From Lachnospiraceae bacterium GAM79 (GTDB lineage: Bacteria > Bacillota > Clostridia > Lachnospirales > Lachnospiraceae), in the NCBI GenBank assembly GCA_003584705.1, contig AP018536.1:1612001-1676000 (forward strand): a stretch of 64,000 nucleotides of DNA, read 5' to 3'. The notes below the pieces were generated by a model. The model had not been told where the DNA came from. It saw nothing but the letters and a program-made list of their open reading frames with translations, and searched no databases. Below are positions 35,404-45,343 of the stretch, one piece after another (the first letter of the stretch is position 1; every line of letters begins with the position of its first letter). Made by a program: the position numbers and the translations under genes.

Positions 35404-37443
35404 ATGAAAATGAAAAAAGCGGATGTGGCGGTAGCAATTTATATCATGGCTGCCATTATCATGTTTATTGTGCCGATTCCCTCCTGGCTGCTGGATATTC
35501 TGTTAGCAATTAATATTTCCGTGGCGCTGACAATTCTGTTCGCCACGATGTTCAGTAAGGAAGTTCTGGATATGTCCTTCTTCCCTACGATGCTGCTGTT
35601 TACCACGATCTTCCGTATTGCGCTGAATACCTCATCCACCCGTCTGATCCTAAGAGACGGCAATGCAGGTAATGTCGTAGAAACTTTCGGTGAGTTCGTA
35701 GGTGGCGGTGATCTGGTCATCGGTGTCATTATCTTCATCATTCTGATCCTGATCCAGTTTATGGTCATCAACAAAGGTTCAGAGCGTGTATCTGAAGTAA
35801 CAGCGAGATTTACCCTGGATGCAATGCCCGGTAAGCAGATGGCTATTGATGCGGATCTGAACACCGGAGCCATTACAGATGCGGAAGCAAAGAAGAGAAG
35901 AGAGAAAATCCAGGAAGAGGCAAGCTTTTTCGGTTCCATGGATGGTGCCGTAAAATATGTAAAAGGAGATGCGGTTGCGGGTCTTCTGATCACCACCATC
36001 AATATTGTGGGTGGTATCATCATGGGAATGACGAGACAAGGCATGGATATTACCAGCGCTCTGAATAAATACGCTATCCTGACTATCGGTGACGGTCTGG
36101 TAAGCCAGATCCCCTCCCTGTTGATCTCACTGTCCACCGGTATTCTGGTGACCAAGGGAAGCAAGGATGCTGACTTCGGTACGACACTGGTAAGCCAGTT
36201 GTTCGGTGTACCCAAGGGTCTGTACCTGGTGGGAGCCATGCTGGCAATCCTGGGATTCGTGACAGAATTGAACACGATCCTGTTCGTGGGATTGGGACTG
36301 GTGTTTATCATCGTGGCAAGAAATATCGAGGGCACGATCGAGACAGCACAGATCGAACAGGAGGTAGACAGTGAGGAAGCTGCGGCGGAGGAGATCCGGC
36401 AGCCGGAAAATGTCAACAGTCTGTTGCAGGTGGATCCCATCGAGCTGGAATTCGGTTACGGTATTATTCCTCTGGCGGATGTGAACCAGGGCGGTGACCT
36501 GTTGGATCGCGTGGTTATGATCCGAAGACAGATTGCGCTGGAACTTGGTACGGTGGTGCCTATTATCCGTTTGCGTGATAATATTCAGCTGAATCCGAAT
36601 CAGTATATCATCAAGATCAAAGGTATTCAGGTCAGTGAGGGAGAAATCCTGTTTGACCATTATATGGCAATGAATCCCGGTTATGTGGAAGAGGAGATTA
36701 CGGGTATCCCCACGTTCGAGCCTTCCTTCCATCTGCCGGCTATCTGGATCACGGAAGGTCAGAGAGAGCGGGCGGAGAGCCTGGGCTACACGGTAGTAGA
36801 TCCCCCTTCCATCATCGCTACGCATCTGACGGAGATCATCCGCCAGCACATTGCGGAGCTGCTGACCAGACAGGATGTACAGAACCTTATCAACAATGTA
36901 AAAGAGAACAATCCTTCTCTGGTGGACGAGCTGGTACCAAAGTTGTTGGGACTGGGCGAGATCCAGAAAGTATTGCAGAATCTGTTGCGGGAGGGAATCT
37001 CCATCCGGGATCTGCTGACGATTCTGGAGACTCTGGCGGATTATGCACCGACGACAAGGGATACCGATATCCTGACGGAGTATGTGAGACAGAGCTTAAA
37101 GAGAGCAATCTCCACCAAGTATTTCCCTTCCCACGAGACTACCAGTGTGCTGACGCTGGATCCAAAGATCGAGCAGGAAGTCATGGGAAGCGTAAAACAG
37201 ACAGAGACAGGAGCTTTCCTGAATCTGGATCCCGCCAGAAGCAAAGCAATTCTCAATGCGGTGGGAGAAGAGATCAAAAAGCTGGAAAACATGGGAAAGA
37301 CCCCCATTATCATGACATCACCGATCGTAAGAATGTATTTCAAGCGGCTGACCGAAGATTATTATCCGGATCTGGTCGTAGTGTCTTACAACGAAGTAGA
37401 ATCGAATGTGGAATTGCAGTCTGTGGGTATGGTCACAGCTTAA
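35404..37443 (+). CDS. flhA: Flagellar export protein FlhA
   Basis: FlhA is the large export-gate ion/protein channel with a cytoplasmic nonameric ring. The 679-residue protein has about eight membrane segments in residues 10-310. The FHIPEP-family signatures include NTSSTRLILRDGNAG, ARFTLDAMPGKQMAIDADLN, and a soluble domain with LELGTVVPIIRLRDNIQLNP and ALKRAIS-like (LKRAISTKYF). Strong AAAGGAGG site. A 73-nt gap separates it from flhB. Confidence 0.98.
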   Translation: MKMKKADVAVAIYIMAAIIMFIVPIPSWLLDILLAINISVALTILFATMFSKEVLDMSFFPTMLLFTTIFRIALNTSSTRLILRDGNAGNVVETFGEFVGGGDLVIGVIIFIILILIQFMVINKGSERVSEVTARFTLDAMPGKQMAIDADLNTGAITDAEAKKRREKIQEEASFFGSMDGAVKYVKGDAVAGLLITTINIVGGIIMGMTRQGMDITSALNKYAILTIGDGLVSQIPSLLISLSTGILVTKGSKDADFGTTLVSQLFGVPKGLYLVGAMLAILGFVTELNTILFVGLGLVFIIVARNIEGTIETAQIEQEVDSEEAAAEEIRQPENVNSLLQVDPIELEFGYGIIPLADVNQGGDLLDRVVMIRRQIALELGTVVPIIRLRDNIQLNPNQYIIKIKGIQVSEGEILFDHYMAMNPGYVEEEITGIPTFEPSFHLPAIWITEGQRERAESLGYTVVDPPSIIATHLTEIIRQHIAELLTRQDVQNLINNVKENNPSLVDELVPKLLGLGEIQKVLQNLLREGISIRDLLTILETLADYAPTTRDTDILTEYVRQSLKRAISTKYFPSHETTSVLTLDPKIEQEVMGSVKQTETGAFLNLDPARSKAILNAVGEEIKKLENMGKTPIIMTSPIVRMYFKRLTEDYYPDLVVVSYNEVESNVELQSVGMVTA

Positions 37444-37484
37444 GATATTAAGCGCATTGAACCGACACAGGAACGAGGAACAGT

Positions 37485-38723
37485 ATGATAATTAAGAAAT
37501 TTACCGGGAAAACAGAAGCAGAGGCAACAGAGGCTGCGAAAAAAGAATTGGGAAACGGACTGGTGATCATGAATGTCCGTGAAGTGAAAAAGAAAGGGCT
37601 GTTCTCTTTTCTGTCACCGAAGCAGATCGAGGTGACCGCTGCGCTGGAGGATGAGTCCCCACAGAGATCTGTGGTAAACAGTCTGAATCGTACGGAAGCT
37701 TCCGGGGCAGGTGTAGGTACGGCGAAGACTGTATCGATGAAAAACAGCACGGAAAATATAGAAAAAAAGCTGGATAGTCTGCAGACGCTTTTGGAAAGTC
37801 AGTTAAACAGCAGACCGGTAGATGCAAATACGGAGAAGGCAGCGGAAGCACAGAAAGAAGCTTTGGACAGTGAAGCGGAAGCAGCAGTGGAAAAGCAGGA
37901 AGAAAAAGAGGACGAGCAGAATCCGGAGCAGGATAAGTTCATCCGTCTGCTGTATAACAAAATGCTGGATAATGAGATGGATGAAAAATATGTCAACAGT
38001 ATTCTGGAGGATGCTTCCAAGACAAAGAAAGCGGATCTTCCCTTTGATTATCTACTGGCGAATATTTATCAGAAGATGGTGTTGAAATTCGGAAAATCCG
38101 AAGGAATCACTCCGGCGGAGGACGGACCGAGAATCGTATGGTTCATCGGACCTACCGGTGTGGGTAAGACGACTACCATCGCCAAACTGGCAGGAAAATA
38201 TTGTGTGGAAGACAAGAAAAAGGTGGCTCTCCTTACGGCAGATACCTATCGTATTGCGGCAGCGGAGCAGTTGCGGACCTATGCCAATATTCTGGAGACA
38301 CCTTTCCGCGTGATCTATACACCGGAGGAGTTGCAGACCGCCATTGATGATTACTGGGACTGTGATTATATTTTTATCGATACAGCGGGGAGATCGCACC
38401 AGAATGCGGAACAGTTGGAGAAAATGAAGGAAATGGTGGGTGGACTGAAGAGACCGGAGGACTATCAGGTATTTCTGGTATTAAGTGCTACCACAAAATA
38501 CAGGGATCTCCAGAAGATCGCAGACTGTTACGGAAAGATCGCAAAGTTTGAGTTGATTTTTACAAAGTTGGATGAAACAGAAGCAGTGGGGAATCTGCTG
38601 AACATAAAGCTTTATACGGATGCACCGATCGCATATGTGACCTGTGGTCAAAACGTTCCGGATGACATGGAAATGTTCAATCCTCAGAAGACGGTGAAAC
38701 AGATCCTCGGAGGTAAGGAATAG
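37485..38723 (+). CDS. flhF: Flagellar SRP-like GTPase FlhF
   Basis: FlhF is an SRP-family GTPase that sets flagellar number and position. The N-terminal region (MIIKKFTGKTEAEATEAAKK; LGNGLVIMNVREVKKKGLF) matches the FlhF basic domain. An acidic, coiled linker (about residues 85-150) follows, and then the NG domain with Walker A GPTGVGKTTTIAKLA (about residues 221-235), ADTYRIAAAEQL, IDTAGRSHQN and TKLDETEAVGN. At 412 residues it is a typical length. flhG follows. Confidence 0.97.
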   Translation: MIIKKFTGKTEAEATEAAKKELGNGLVIMNVREVKKKGLFSFLSPKQIEVTAALEDESPQRSVVNSLNRTEASGAGVGTAKTVSMKNSTENIEKKLDSLQTLLESQLNSRPVDANTEKAAEAQKEALDSEAEAAVEKQEEKEDEQNPEQDKFIRLLYNKMLDNEMDEKYVNSILEDASKTKKADLPFDYLLANIYQKMVLKFGKSEGITPAEDGPRIVWFIGPTGVGKTTTIAKLAGKYCVEDKKKVALLTADTYRIAAAEQLRTYANILETPFRVIYTPEELQTAIDDYWDCDYIFIDTAGRSHQNAEQLEKMKEMVGGLKRPEDYQVFLVLSATTKYRDLQKIADCYGKIAKFELIFTKLDETEAVGNLLNIKLYTDAPIAYVTCGQNVPDDMEMFNPQKTVKQILGGKE

Positions 38724-38762
38724 AGAGGAAGGAAGAAAGCTTTAACAGAAAGGCGCGTGAAA

Positions 38763-39665
38763 ATGGATCAGGCGGAACAGCTAAGGATCATTAAAGCAAA
38801 TAACCAAATACGACCTACTGCAAGAGTCATTACCGTTACTTCCGGCAAGGGTGGCGTGGGAAAATCCAATATGTCCATCAATCTGGCAATTCAATTCCGC
38901 AAAATGGGCAAACGGGTGATCATTCTGGATGCTGATTTCGGGCTGGCGAACATCGAGATCATGTTCGGAGCAATACCGAAGCACAACCTGTGTGATCTGG
39001 TTTACGAGGGCAAGAGCATCAGTGATATCATTACCTGGGGCCCTATGGAAGTGGGATTTATTTCTGGTGGTTCGGGAATTGCCGGGATGTCCAATCTGGG
39101 AAAAGATGCCCTGACCTGTATCATACAGAATCTGGCGGAGCTGGATGCCCTGACGGATATCATTATCGTGGATACCGGAGCGGGAATCTCTGACAGTGTG
39201 TTGGAATTTCTGGTGGCCAGCGGGGAAGTGCTGCTGGTGACCACACCGGAGCCTACTTCCATCACGGATTCCTATTCTCTGCTGAAGGCACTGTACAGAC
39301 ATCCGAGATTCCAGGAGGATTTCACGAAGGTGATGATGGTGGCCAACCGGGTAAGTAATATCAAGGAAGGCCAGGTACTGTTCGACAAGCTGAATGCAGT
39401 CGTGACCAGATACCTGAAAATTCCCATGACTTATATGGGATGTGTACCTCAGGATCCTCAGGTCATGCAGGCGGTGATGCAGCAGGTACCCGTATCCATA
39501 CAGAATCCGGGAGCAAAGGCAAGCCAGGCTTATCAGAGAATCGCAGAGAGAATGTGCGAAAAAGAAGACGATACAGCGCAGGAGCAGCAGCCCAGGCGCG
39601 GAATGGCAGCATTTTTTTCTCACATTATAGGTACGAGAAATGGAGCTACAAAACAGTCCAGATAA
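38763..39665 (+). CDS. flhG: Flagellar number regulator FlhG (MinD/YlxH family ATPase)
   Basis: FlhG is a MinD-like ATPase that stimulates FlhF and limits flagellar number. The deviant Walker A is SGKGGVGKSNMSINLA (about residues 26-41), followed by LDADFGLANIEIMFG and VDTGAGISDSVLEFL. The C-terminus is basic and may bind membrane. The frame opens at a GTG at 38757; the ATG at 38763 has AAAGG at 9-nt spacing and is preferred (300 residues). Same flhF-flhG order as in B. subtilis. Confidence 0.95.
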   Translation: MDQAEQLRIIKANNQIRPTARVITVTSGKGGVGKSNMSINLAIQFRKMGKRVIILDADFGLANIEIMFGAIPKHNLCDLVYEGKSISDIITWGPMEVGFISGGSGIAGMSNLGKDALTCIIQNLAELDALTDIIIVDTGAGISDSVLEFLVASGEVLLVTTPEPTSITDSYSLLKALYRHPRFQEDFTKVMMVANRVSNIKEGQVLFDKLNAVVTRYLKIPMTYMGCVPQDPQVMQAVMQQVPVSIQNPGAKASQAYQRIAERMCEKEDDTAQEQQPRRGMAAFFSHIIGTRNGATKQSR

Positions 39666-39680
39666 GAGAGGTATGAACTT

Positions 39681-40412
39681 ATGTTATCCAGATTTGTGGA
39701 AGAAGGATCGAAAATAGAGCTCCGCGCATTGCAGCGGGGGTTGGAGGAAAAGGGAGCAGAAAGCACGGCAAAGGTGTACCAGAGCCGGGTGCTGCAGATT
39801 CTGTCGGAGGATACCCTGGAGATCTCCATGCCCATGGAGCAGACCAGACTGATACTTTTGCCGGTGGACTCGGAATACGACATGATCTTTTTCGAGGAGA
39901 ACAGCCTGTACCAGTGCTTTGCAAGGATCATAGACCGGTACAAAAGCAACAACGTATATGTGCTGGTCATGGAACTGACCAGCAATCTGCGGAAATATCA
40001 GAGAAGAGAATATTATCGTTTCAGCTGCGCACTGGATATGTGTGCCAGAAATCTGGAGGAAGAAGAGATCCAGGCACTGGAGAAAAATTCTCCTTATGAA
40101 CTGCAGCCGGGACTTCCTTTGAAACACAGCGTGATCGTGGACATCAGCGGCGGAGGACTGCGATTTGTGTCTACCCAGCGATATGAACCCGGCAGTCTGA
40201 TCCTGTGCAGTTATCATCTGGTGAAAGACGGAGAACAGAAAAAGTACGAGGTGGTAGGCAAAGTACTGGCGGTAAGAGAACTGGAGAAACGCAAGGGGAC
40301 GTTCGAACACCGGGTACAGTACTATAACCTGGACGTAAATACAAGAGAAGAAATCATCCGCTTTATTTTTGAAGAAGAGCGTAAGAGTCGTAAAAAGGAG
40401 AGATTGGACTAA
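39681..40412 (+). CDS. PilZ-domain c-di-GMP-binding protein (YcgR/YpfB-like)
   Basis: A 243-residue protein with an N-terminal YcgR-N/PilZN-like beta domain (about residues 1-95) and a C-terminal PilZ domain. The c-di-GMP-binding signatures are the RxxxR motif in YQRREYYRFSCA and DxSxxG in VDISGGGLRF. YcgR-type proteins brake flagellar motors when c-di-GMP is high. It sits between flhG and cheB, overlapping the latter by one base. B. subtilis keeps its YpfA/DgrA homologue elsewhere, so this placement links c-di-GMP directly to the operon. Confidence 0.9.
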   Translation: MLSRFVEEGSKIELRALQRGLEEKGAESTAKVYQSRVLQILSEDTLEISMPMEQTRLILLPVDSEYDMIFFEENSLYQCFARIIDRYKSNNVYVLVMELTSNLRKYQRREYYRFSCALDMCARNLEEEEIQALEKNSPYELQPGLPLKHSVIVDISGGGLRFVSTQRYEPGSLILCSYHLVKDGEQKKYEVVGKVLAVRELEKRKGTFEHRVQYYNLDVNTREEIIRFIFEEERKSRKKERLD

Positions 40413-41494
40413 TGCCAAAAAAAATACTGGTTGTTGATGACTCTGCACTCATGAGAAGAGTGCTGTGTGATATAATAGATACTGACATAAGGTTCCAGGT
40501 GGCTGACCGGGCAAAAGACGGATTGGAAGCATTCGATCTGTTGAGCCGAAACAGTTACGACGCAGTTGTCCTGGATGTGAATATGCCGCGTATGAACGGC
40601 CTGCAGCTTTTACAGGAGCTGCGTAAATACAAGATTCCCGCCCGTGTGATGATGGCCAGCACCGATACGAAGGAAGGCGCCAGAACCACTCTGGATGCTC
40701 TGGAACTGGGAGCGTTGGATTTTGTACATAAGCCGGACAGCGCAGTAGACTGTCGTGGTGAGAATTTCCGCAGAGAATTCCTGCGGACACTGAATGTGGT
40801 AGCGAACAGCAAACTGCCGGTATTTGCCGAGGAAGCGAAGCTTACCGAGGAAAAAGGCACGGTAAAAGAGATGATGAAGATCATCAATCATCATCCGGTC
40901 AGCGTGTCGGGTAGCAAGGTCGTAGCCATTGCCAGTTCCACAGGAGGCCCGAAATCTCTCCAGTCGGTGATTCCCTTATTGCCGGCGAATCTGGATGCAC
41001 CGGTGCTGGTAGTACAGCATATGCCTGTGGGATTCACAGCATCCCTTGCAGAACGGCTGGATAATTTGAGCCAGCTTCATGTAAAGGAAGCAGCAGAGGG
41101 AGAAGAACTGAAAAAGGGATGGGTCTACATCGCCATGGGCGGCAAACACCTTAATGTTGTCACATCCCCGGCTGGACGCCATACGCTGCATCTGTCGGAG
41201 GAACCTTACAGGGAAGGTGTCAGACCCTGTGCCAATTATATGTATGAGTCCCTGCAGACCAGCCGCTTTGATTCGGTAGTCTGCGCCGTTATGACGGGAA
41301 TGGGAGCGGACGGAACGGAAGGAATCGGGAAACTGAAAGCTTCCAAAAAGTCCTATGTGATCGCACAGGATCAGGATACCAGCGTAGTATTTGGAATGCC
41401 TAAGAGTATCATCGCAGCCGGGCTGGCAGATCAGGTAGTACCGTTAGATCAGATCGCCCAGGAGATCATACTGCATGTAGGAGTAGTAAAGTAG
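40412..41494 (+). CDS. cheB: Protein-glutamate methylesterase/deamidase CheB
   Basis: CheB demethylates chemoreceptors during adaptation. The N-terminal receiver domain has VVDDSALMRR, VVLDVNMPRMNGLQLL (phospho-Asp) and FVHKPDS. The C-terminal esterase has the catalytic triad context: Ser in AIASSTGGPKSLQ, His in VVQHMPVGFTASLAERL, Asp in MTGMGADGTEG. The 360-residue length is standard. It begins on the last base of the PilZ gene. The matching methyltransferase gene cheR is not in the window. Confidence 0.97.
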   Translation: MPKKILVVDDSALMRRVLCDIIDTDIRFQVADRAKDGLEAFDLLSRNSYDAVVLDVNMPRMNGLQLLQELRKYKIPARVMMASTDTKEGARTTLDALELGALDFVHKPDSAVDCRGENFRREFLRTLNVVANSKLPVFAEEAKLTEEKGTVKEMMKIINHHPVSVSGSKVVAIASSTGGPKSLQSVIPLLPANLDAPVLVVQHMPVGFTASLAERLDNLSQLHVKEAAEGEELKKGWVYIAMGGKHLNVVTSPAGRHTLHLSEEPYREGVRPCANYMYESLQTSRFDSVVCAVMTGMGADGTEGIGKLKASKKSYVIAQDQDTSVVFGMPKSIIAAGLADQVVPLDQIAQEIILHVGVVK

Positions 41495-41548
41495 CAAGCA
41501 ATATATGCCGTTTCCGGCAATACCGTGACCGGCAGAATGGAGGAAGAG

Positions 41549-43657
41549 ATGGACGTAAGCCAATATCTTGAAATTTTTCTGGATGAAACAAATGAACATC
41601 TGCAGAACTTGAACACACAGATTCTGGAACTGGAGTCAGATCCTGAAAACATGGACAATATCAATGAGATATTCCGTGCCGCGCATTCCCTGAAAGGAAT
41701 GGCAGGAACCATGGGCTACAAGCGTATGCAGAACCTGACCCATGACATGGAGAATGTGTTCTCGGAAGTACGTAACGGCAATATTAAAGTAAAACCGGAA
41801 ATGATCGATGTATTGTTCCAGTGTCTGGATGCTCTGGAAGAGTACAAGAACAATATTCAGGAGACCTCTGATGAGGGAACCAACGACAATGAGAATCTGA
41901 TCAAGGCCCTGAATGATATTTTAAACGATGGCAAGACGGAGGAGGCTCCCGCTGCCAAGGAAGAGGCTCCCACTGCCACAGCACCTGCAGCTGAATCCGG
42001 CGCAGACGGTGGTGAAAAATGGAATGACATTGCTTTTGATGACAGCCAGATCCGTGTGATCAAAGAGGCTATGAAGCAGGGTAAAAATGTATACGGCATC
42101 AATGTAGTGGTACAGGAAAGCTGTATCCTGAAGGCCGCAAGAGCATTCCTGGTATTCAAGGCAGTGGAGGAAAAAGGTGAGATCATCGTATCCATGCCCA
42201 GCGCACAGGATGTAGAGGATGAGAAGTTCGACAAGGACTTCACACTGATCGTTCTGTCTGATTACTCTCTGGATGATATTATCAAGTCCGCAGAGAGCGT
42301 ATCTGAGATCGCACAGGTAACCGGTGCGGTACTGGAACTGGAGAAGACCAAGAATTACCATGCGGAAGAGGAAGCAATCGAACCCGCAGAAGAGAAGAAG
42401 GAAGCAGTGGCAGAGGTCAAGGCTGCAGAACAGCCCAAGAAGGAAGAAAAGAAGCCTGTAGCCGCAGCCAAGGCACCGGAAAAGAAACCCGCCAATAAGC
42501 CGGTCGTCAACCGTACCGTGCGTGTAGATATTGAAAAACTGGATTCCCTGATGAATCTGGTAAGTGAGCTGATCATTGCCAAGAACTCTCTGGTAGCTGC
42601 GTCCAGCAATGACCAGGGCAATAATTCCGCATTCAATGAGCAGATCGAGTATCTGGAAAACGTAACCACGAACCTTCATGAATCTGTAATGAAGGTACGA
42701 ATGGTACCTATTGAGAGCGTTGTTGTGAAGTTCCCCAGAATGATCCGTGATCTGTCCAAGAAGCTGGACAAGAAGATGGAATTGTATATGAGTGGTGAAG
42801 AGACCGAACTGGATCGTACCGTAGTAGACGAGATCGGAGATCCTCTGATGCATCTGCTTCGTAATTCCGCAGACCATGGTCTGGAATCCGCAGAGGTACG
42901 TGCACAGCGTGGCAAGCCGGAACAGGGATCTATCTTCCTGGATGCTTATCAGGATGGTAATAACGTAGTCATCGAAGTAAGGGATGATGGTAACGGTATT
43001 GATGTAGAAGCTGTTAAGAATAAAGCAATCGAACGTAATCTGGTAACCACGGAGCAGGCTGCTAATATGTCTGAGAAGGATATTATCAACCTGCTGTTCC
43101 AGCCTGGATTCTCTACTTCTGAGAAGGTGACCGACGTTTCCGGCAGAGGTGTAGGTCTGGATGTTGTTAAGTCCAAGATCGAATCCTTAAGCGGTGAAGT
43201 GGAAGTGAAATCCAAGTGGGGAGAGGGAAGTACCTGGACCATTCGACTGCCTCTGACCCTTGCAATTATCCAGGCACTGATGGTAGTCGTAGGAGGAGAA
43301 AAATATGCGATCTCTCTGGGATCCATCCAGACGATCGAAGATATCTCTCCCAACGATATCAAACTGGTAGAGAACAAAGAAGTGATCAACTTGAGAGGAA
43401 CCGTGATTCCTCTGATCCGTCTGACTGAGGTACTGGATGTAGAGAGTACCAGATCCCCTGAGGACAACCTGATCGTTGTCATTGTCAAGAAGGGCGATAA
43501 GATGGCAGGTCTGGTTATCGACGAACTGATCGGACAGCAGGAGATCGTTATAAAGTCTCTTGGCAAATACATCAAGCAGTGCAAATTCATCAGTGGTGCA
43601 ACGATCCTTGGTGACGGCGAAGTAGCACTGATCCTGGATGCCAACGCATTACTGTAA
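41549..43657 (+). CDS. cheA: Chemotaxis histidine kinase CheA
   Basis: CheA autophosphorylates on its Hpt histidine and passes phosphate to CheY and CheB. Domains in order: Hpt with His in FRAAHSLKGMAGTMG (about residue 46), a P2 region (about residues 170-265), an Ala/Lys/Glu-rich linker, the dimerisation helices, the HATPase (LMHLLRNSADHGLE; VRDDGNGID; GRGVGLDVVKSKI), and a C-terminal CheW-like domain. The frame opens at 41525, but GGAGG at 41539-41543 points to the ATG at 41549 (702 residues). Confidence 0.97.
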   Translation: MDVSQYLEIFLDETNEHLQNLNTQILELESDPENMDNINEIFRAAHSLKGMAGTMGYKRMQNLTHDMENVFSEVRNGNIKVKPEMIDVLFQCLDALEEYKNNIQETSDEGTNDNENLIKALNDILNDGKTEEAPAAKEEAPTATAPAAESGADGGEKWNDIAFDDSQIRVIKEAMKQGKNVYGINVVVQESCILKAARAFLVFKAVEEKGEIIVSMPSAQDVEDEKFDKDFTLIVLSDYSLDDIIKSAESVSEIAQVTGAVLELEKTKNYHAEEEAIEPAEEKKEAVAEVKAAEQPKKEEKKPVAAAKAPEKKPANKPVVNRTVRVDIEKLDSLMNLVSELIIAKNSLVAASSNDQGNNSAFNEQIEYLENVTTNLHESVMKVRMVPIESVVVKFPRMIRDLSKKLDKKMELYMSGEETELDRTVVDEIGDPLMHLLRNSADHGLESAEVRAQRGKPEQGSIFLDAYQDGNNVVIEVRDDGNGIDVEAVKNKAIERNLVTTEQAANMSEKDIINLLFQPGFSTSEKVTDVSGRGVGLDVVKSKIESLSGEVEVKSKWGEGSTWTIRLPLTLAIIQALMVVVGGEKYAISLGSIQTIEDISPNDIKLVENKEVINLRGTVIPLIRLTEVLDVESTRSPEDNLIVVIVKKGDKMAGLVIDELIGQQEIVIKSLGKYIKQCKFISGATILGDGEVALILDANALL

Positions 43658-43665
43658 GGAGGGAG

Positions 43666-44166
43666 ATGACAGTTATGGAAGAACTTAGCATGAAAGAAAC
43701 TTTAAAGGCCGGAGACGAGCGTAAAGTTGAGGAGGATTTTTTCCAGTATATTGTGATCCGCCTCGGAGATGAGCAGTACGGTATCGATATCCGATACATT
43801 GACAATATTGTAAGAATGCAGCATATCACCAGAGTGCCCAAGGTACCCGCATATTTAAAAGGTGTCATCAATCTGCGTGGTGAGGTTCTGCCGGTCATGA
43901 GTCTTCGCGTGAAGATGGGACTGGAGGCAGACGAACTGACCCGTGCTACCAGAATCATCATTCTGAAGCAGGAACAGCAGGGCAGTGTAGGAATCATTGT
44001 GGATGAAGTAAGAGAAGTAGTGACTCTGGGAAGCAGTGAGATTGAGAAATTATCACAGAATACCGCTGAGAGCAAAAAGAGCTTTATTACAGGTGTAGGC
44101 AAACACAATGGGGAACTGATCTCTCTGTTGGATCTGAATTCCATCACATTGGAGGAAAATGCATAA
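43666..44166 (+). CDS. cheW: Chemotaxis coupling protein CheW
   Basis: A 166-residue CheW domain protein linking CheA to receptors: FFQYIVIRLGDEQYGIDIRY, VPAYLKGVINLRGEVLPVMS and VGIIVDEVREVVTLG. The start is ambiguous between ATG 43666, very close to AAGGAGGGAG, and ATG 43675. It lies 8 nt after cheA. Confidence 0.96.
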   Translation: MTVMEELSMKETLKAGDERKVEEDFFQYIVIRLGDEQYGIDIRYIDNIVRMQHITRVPKVPAYLKGVINLRGEVLPVMSLRVKMGLEADELTRATRIIILKQEQQGSVGIIVDEVREVVTLGSSEIEKLSQNTAESKKSFITGVGKHNGELISLLDLNSITLEENA

Positions 44167-44179
44167 AGGAGACTGATCC

Positions 44180-44800
44180 ATGGGAGATCTGAGTTTAGAG
44201 AAAGTTTCGGAAACATATCTGGACGTTTTAAAAGAAATTGGCAACATTGGAGCGGGCAACGCTATGACAGCACTCTCCCAGATGCTGAACTGTAAGGTAG
44301 ATATGAAGGTACCGCAGGTAAAGCTTTTGGATTTCAACGAAGTAGGAGCATTGATGGGAGGAGAAGAGCAGGTAATGGTCGGTGTCTTCCTGGGAGTGGA
44401 AGGAGATATCACCGGCAGCATGATGTTTCTGGTAGAACAGGGCAGCGCCAAGCATCTTCTCCATAAGATCATGGGAGACATGGTACAGCAGGAAGGGTTC
44501 TCCGAGATCGAATTTTCTGCCATGCAGGAGATCGGCAACATTATTACGGGAGCTTACCTGAATTCCCTGTCCATGATGACGAATCTGACCATTATTCCTA
44601 CCCCACCGTCTCTGACACTGGATATGGCAGGAGCTATTCTCAGTGTTCCAGCCATTGAATTCGGAACATTGGGAGACAAGATTCTGCTGATACAATCTCA
44701 GTTTTATGACGAAGTTGAGATCGACGGATATTTTATTCTGGTTCCCGATATTGAATCCTACCCGAAGATTCTGACATCTTTGGGAATACCTATAGCATAG
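44180..44800 (+). CDS. cheC: CheY-P phosphatase CheC
   Basis: CheC dephosphorylates CheY-P and is stimulated by CheD. Both pseudo-symmetric active-site helices are present with their Glu and Asn residues: EIGNIGAGNAMTALSQML and EIGNIITGAYLNSLSMM. It is 206 residues. The phosphatase is located before cheD, as in B. subtilis. Confidence 0.96.
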   Translation: MGDLSLEKVSETYLDVLKEIGNIGAGNAMTALSQMLNCKVDMKVPQVKLLDFNEVGALMGGEEQVMVGVFLGVEGDITGSMMFLVEQGSAKHLLHKIMGDMVQQEGFSEIEFSAMQEIGNIITGAYLNSLSMMTNLTIIPTPPSLTLDMAGAILSVPAIEFGTLGDKILLIQSQFYDEVEIDGYFILVPDIESYPKILTSLGIPIA

Positions 44801-44829
44801 ATTCAGAAGCGCAGAAGAAGGGGAGCAGA

Positions 44830-45318
44830 ATGAGCGAGATTATTAAAGTAGGGATGGCGGACCTGAAGACCTGTGTAAGCCCAGATGGAGTGACAACTCT
44901 GGGACTGGGCTCCTGCGTGGGAATCGCAATCCGCGACCCGGTGACAAAAATAGGCGGTCTGGCACATATTATGCTGCCGGACAGCACTACGATCCGTAAC
45001 AGCAGTCAGAACATTGCAAAATTTGCAGATACCGGAATCGATGAACTGGTACGACAGATGGAGAAGCTGGGAGCCAAAAAAGCGAGAATGGTTGCCAAGA
45101 TTGCTGGCGGAGCTACTATGTTCACGTTTCAGGGGAAAAACGACATGATGCAGGTGGGGGACCGTAACGTGGAGGCTGTGAAGAAGAAACTGAAAGAGAT
45201 CAGTATTCCTATTTTGGCACAGGATACAGGTAAGAATTACGGAAGAACCGTAACTTTTTATCCGGAGACCGGAGAGTTCCATATTCGTGCGGTAGGAAAG
45301 AGTGAGTCCATCATTTAA
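44830..45318 (+). CDS. cheD: Chemoreceptor glutamine deamidase CheD
   Basis: CheD deamidates receptor glutamines and binds CheC. The catalytic Cys and His are in the motif LGLGSCVGIAIRDPVTKIGG and LAHIMLPDS, with the conserved Thr/Gln core in GGATMFTF. At 162 residues it is a normal length. Last of the che cluster cheB-A-W-C-D. Confidence 0.96.
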   Translation: MSEIIKVGMADLKTCVSPDGVTTLGLGSCVGIAIRDPVTKIGGLAHIMLPDSTTIRNSSQNIAKFADTGIDELVRQMEKLGAKKARMVAKIAGGATMFTFQGKNDMMQVGDRNVEAVKKKLKEISIPILAQDTGKNYGRTVTFYPETGEFHIRAVGKSESII

Positions 45319-45343
45319 GGATGGATGACCGGATGGGTAAATT

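Noticed and set aside
43789..43800. CCGATA motif in cheW as a sigma-28 promoter
   Set aside because: No TAAA-like -35 at 15-nt spacing, and it lies inside coding sequence.
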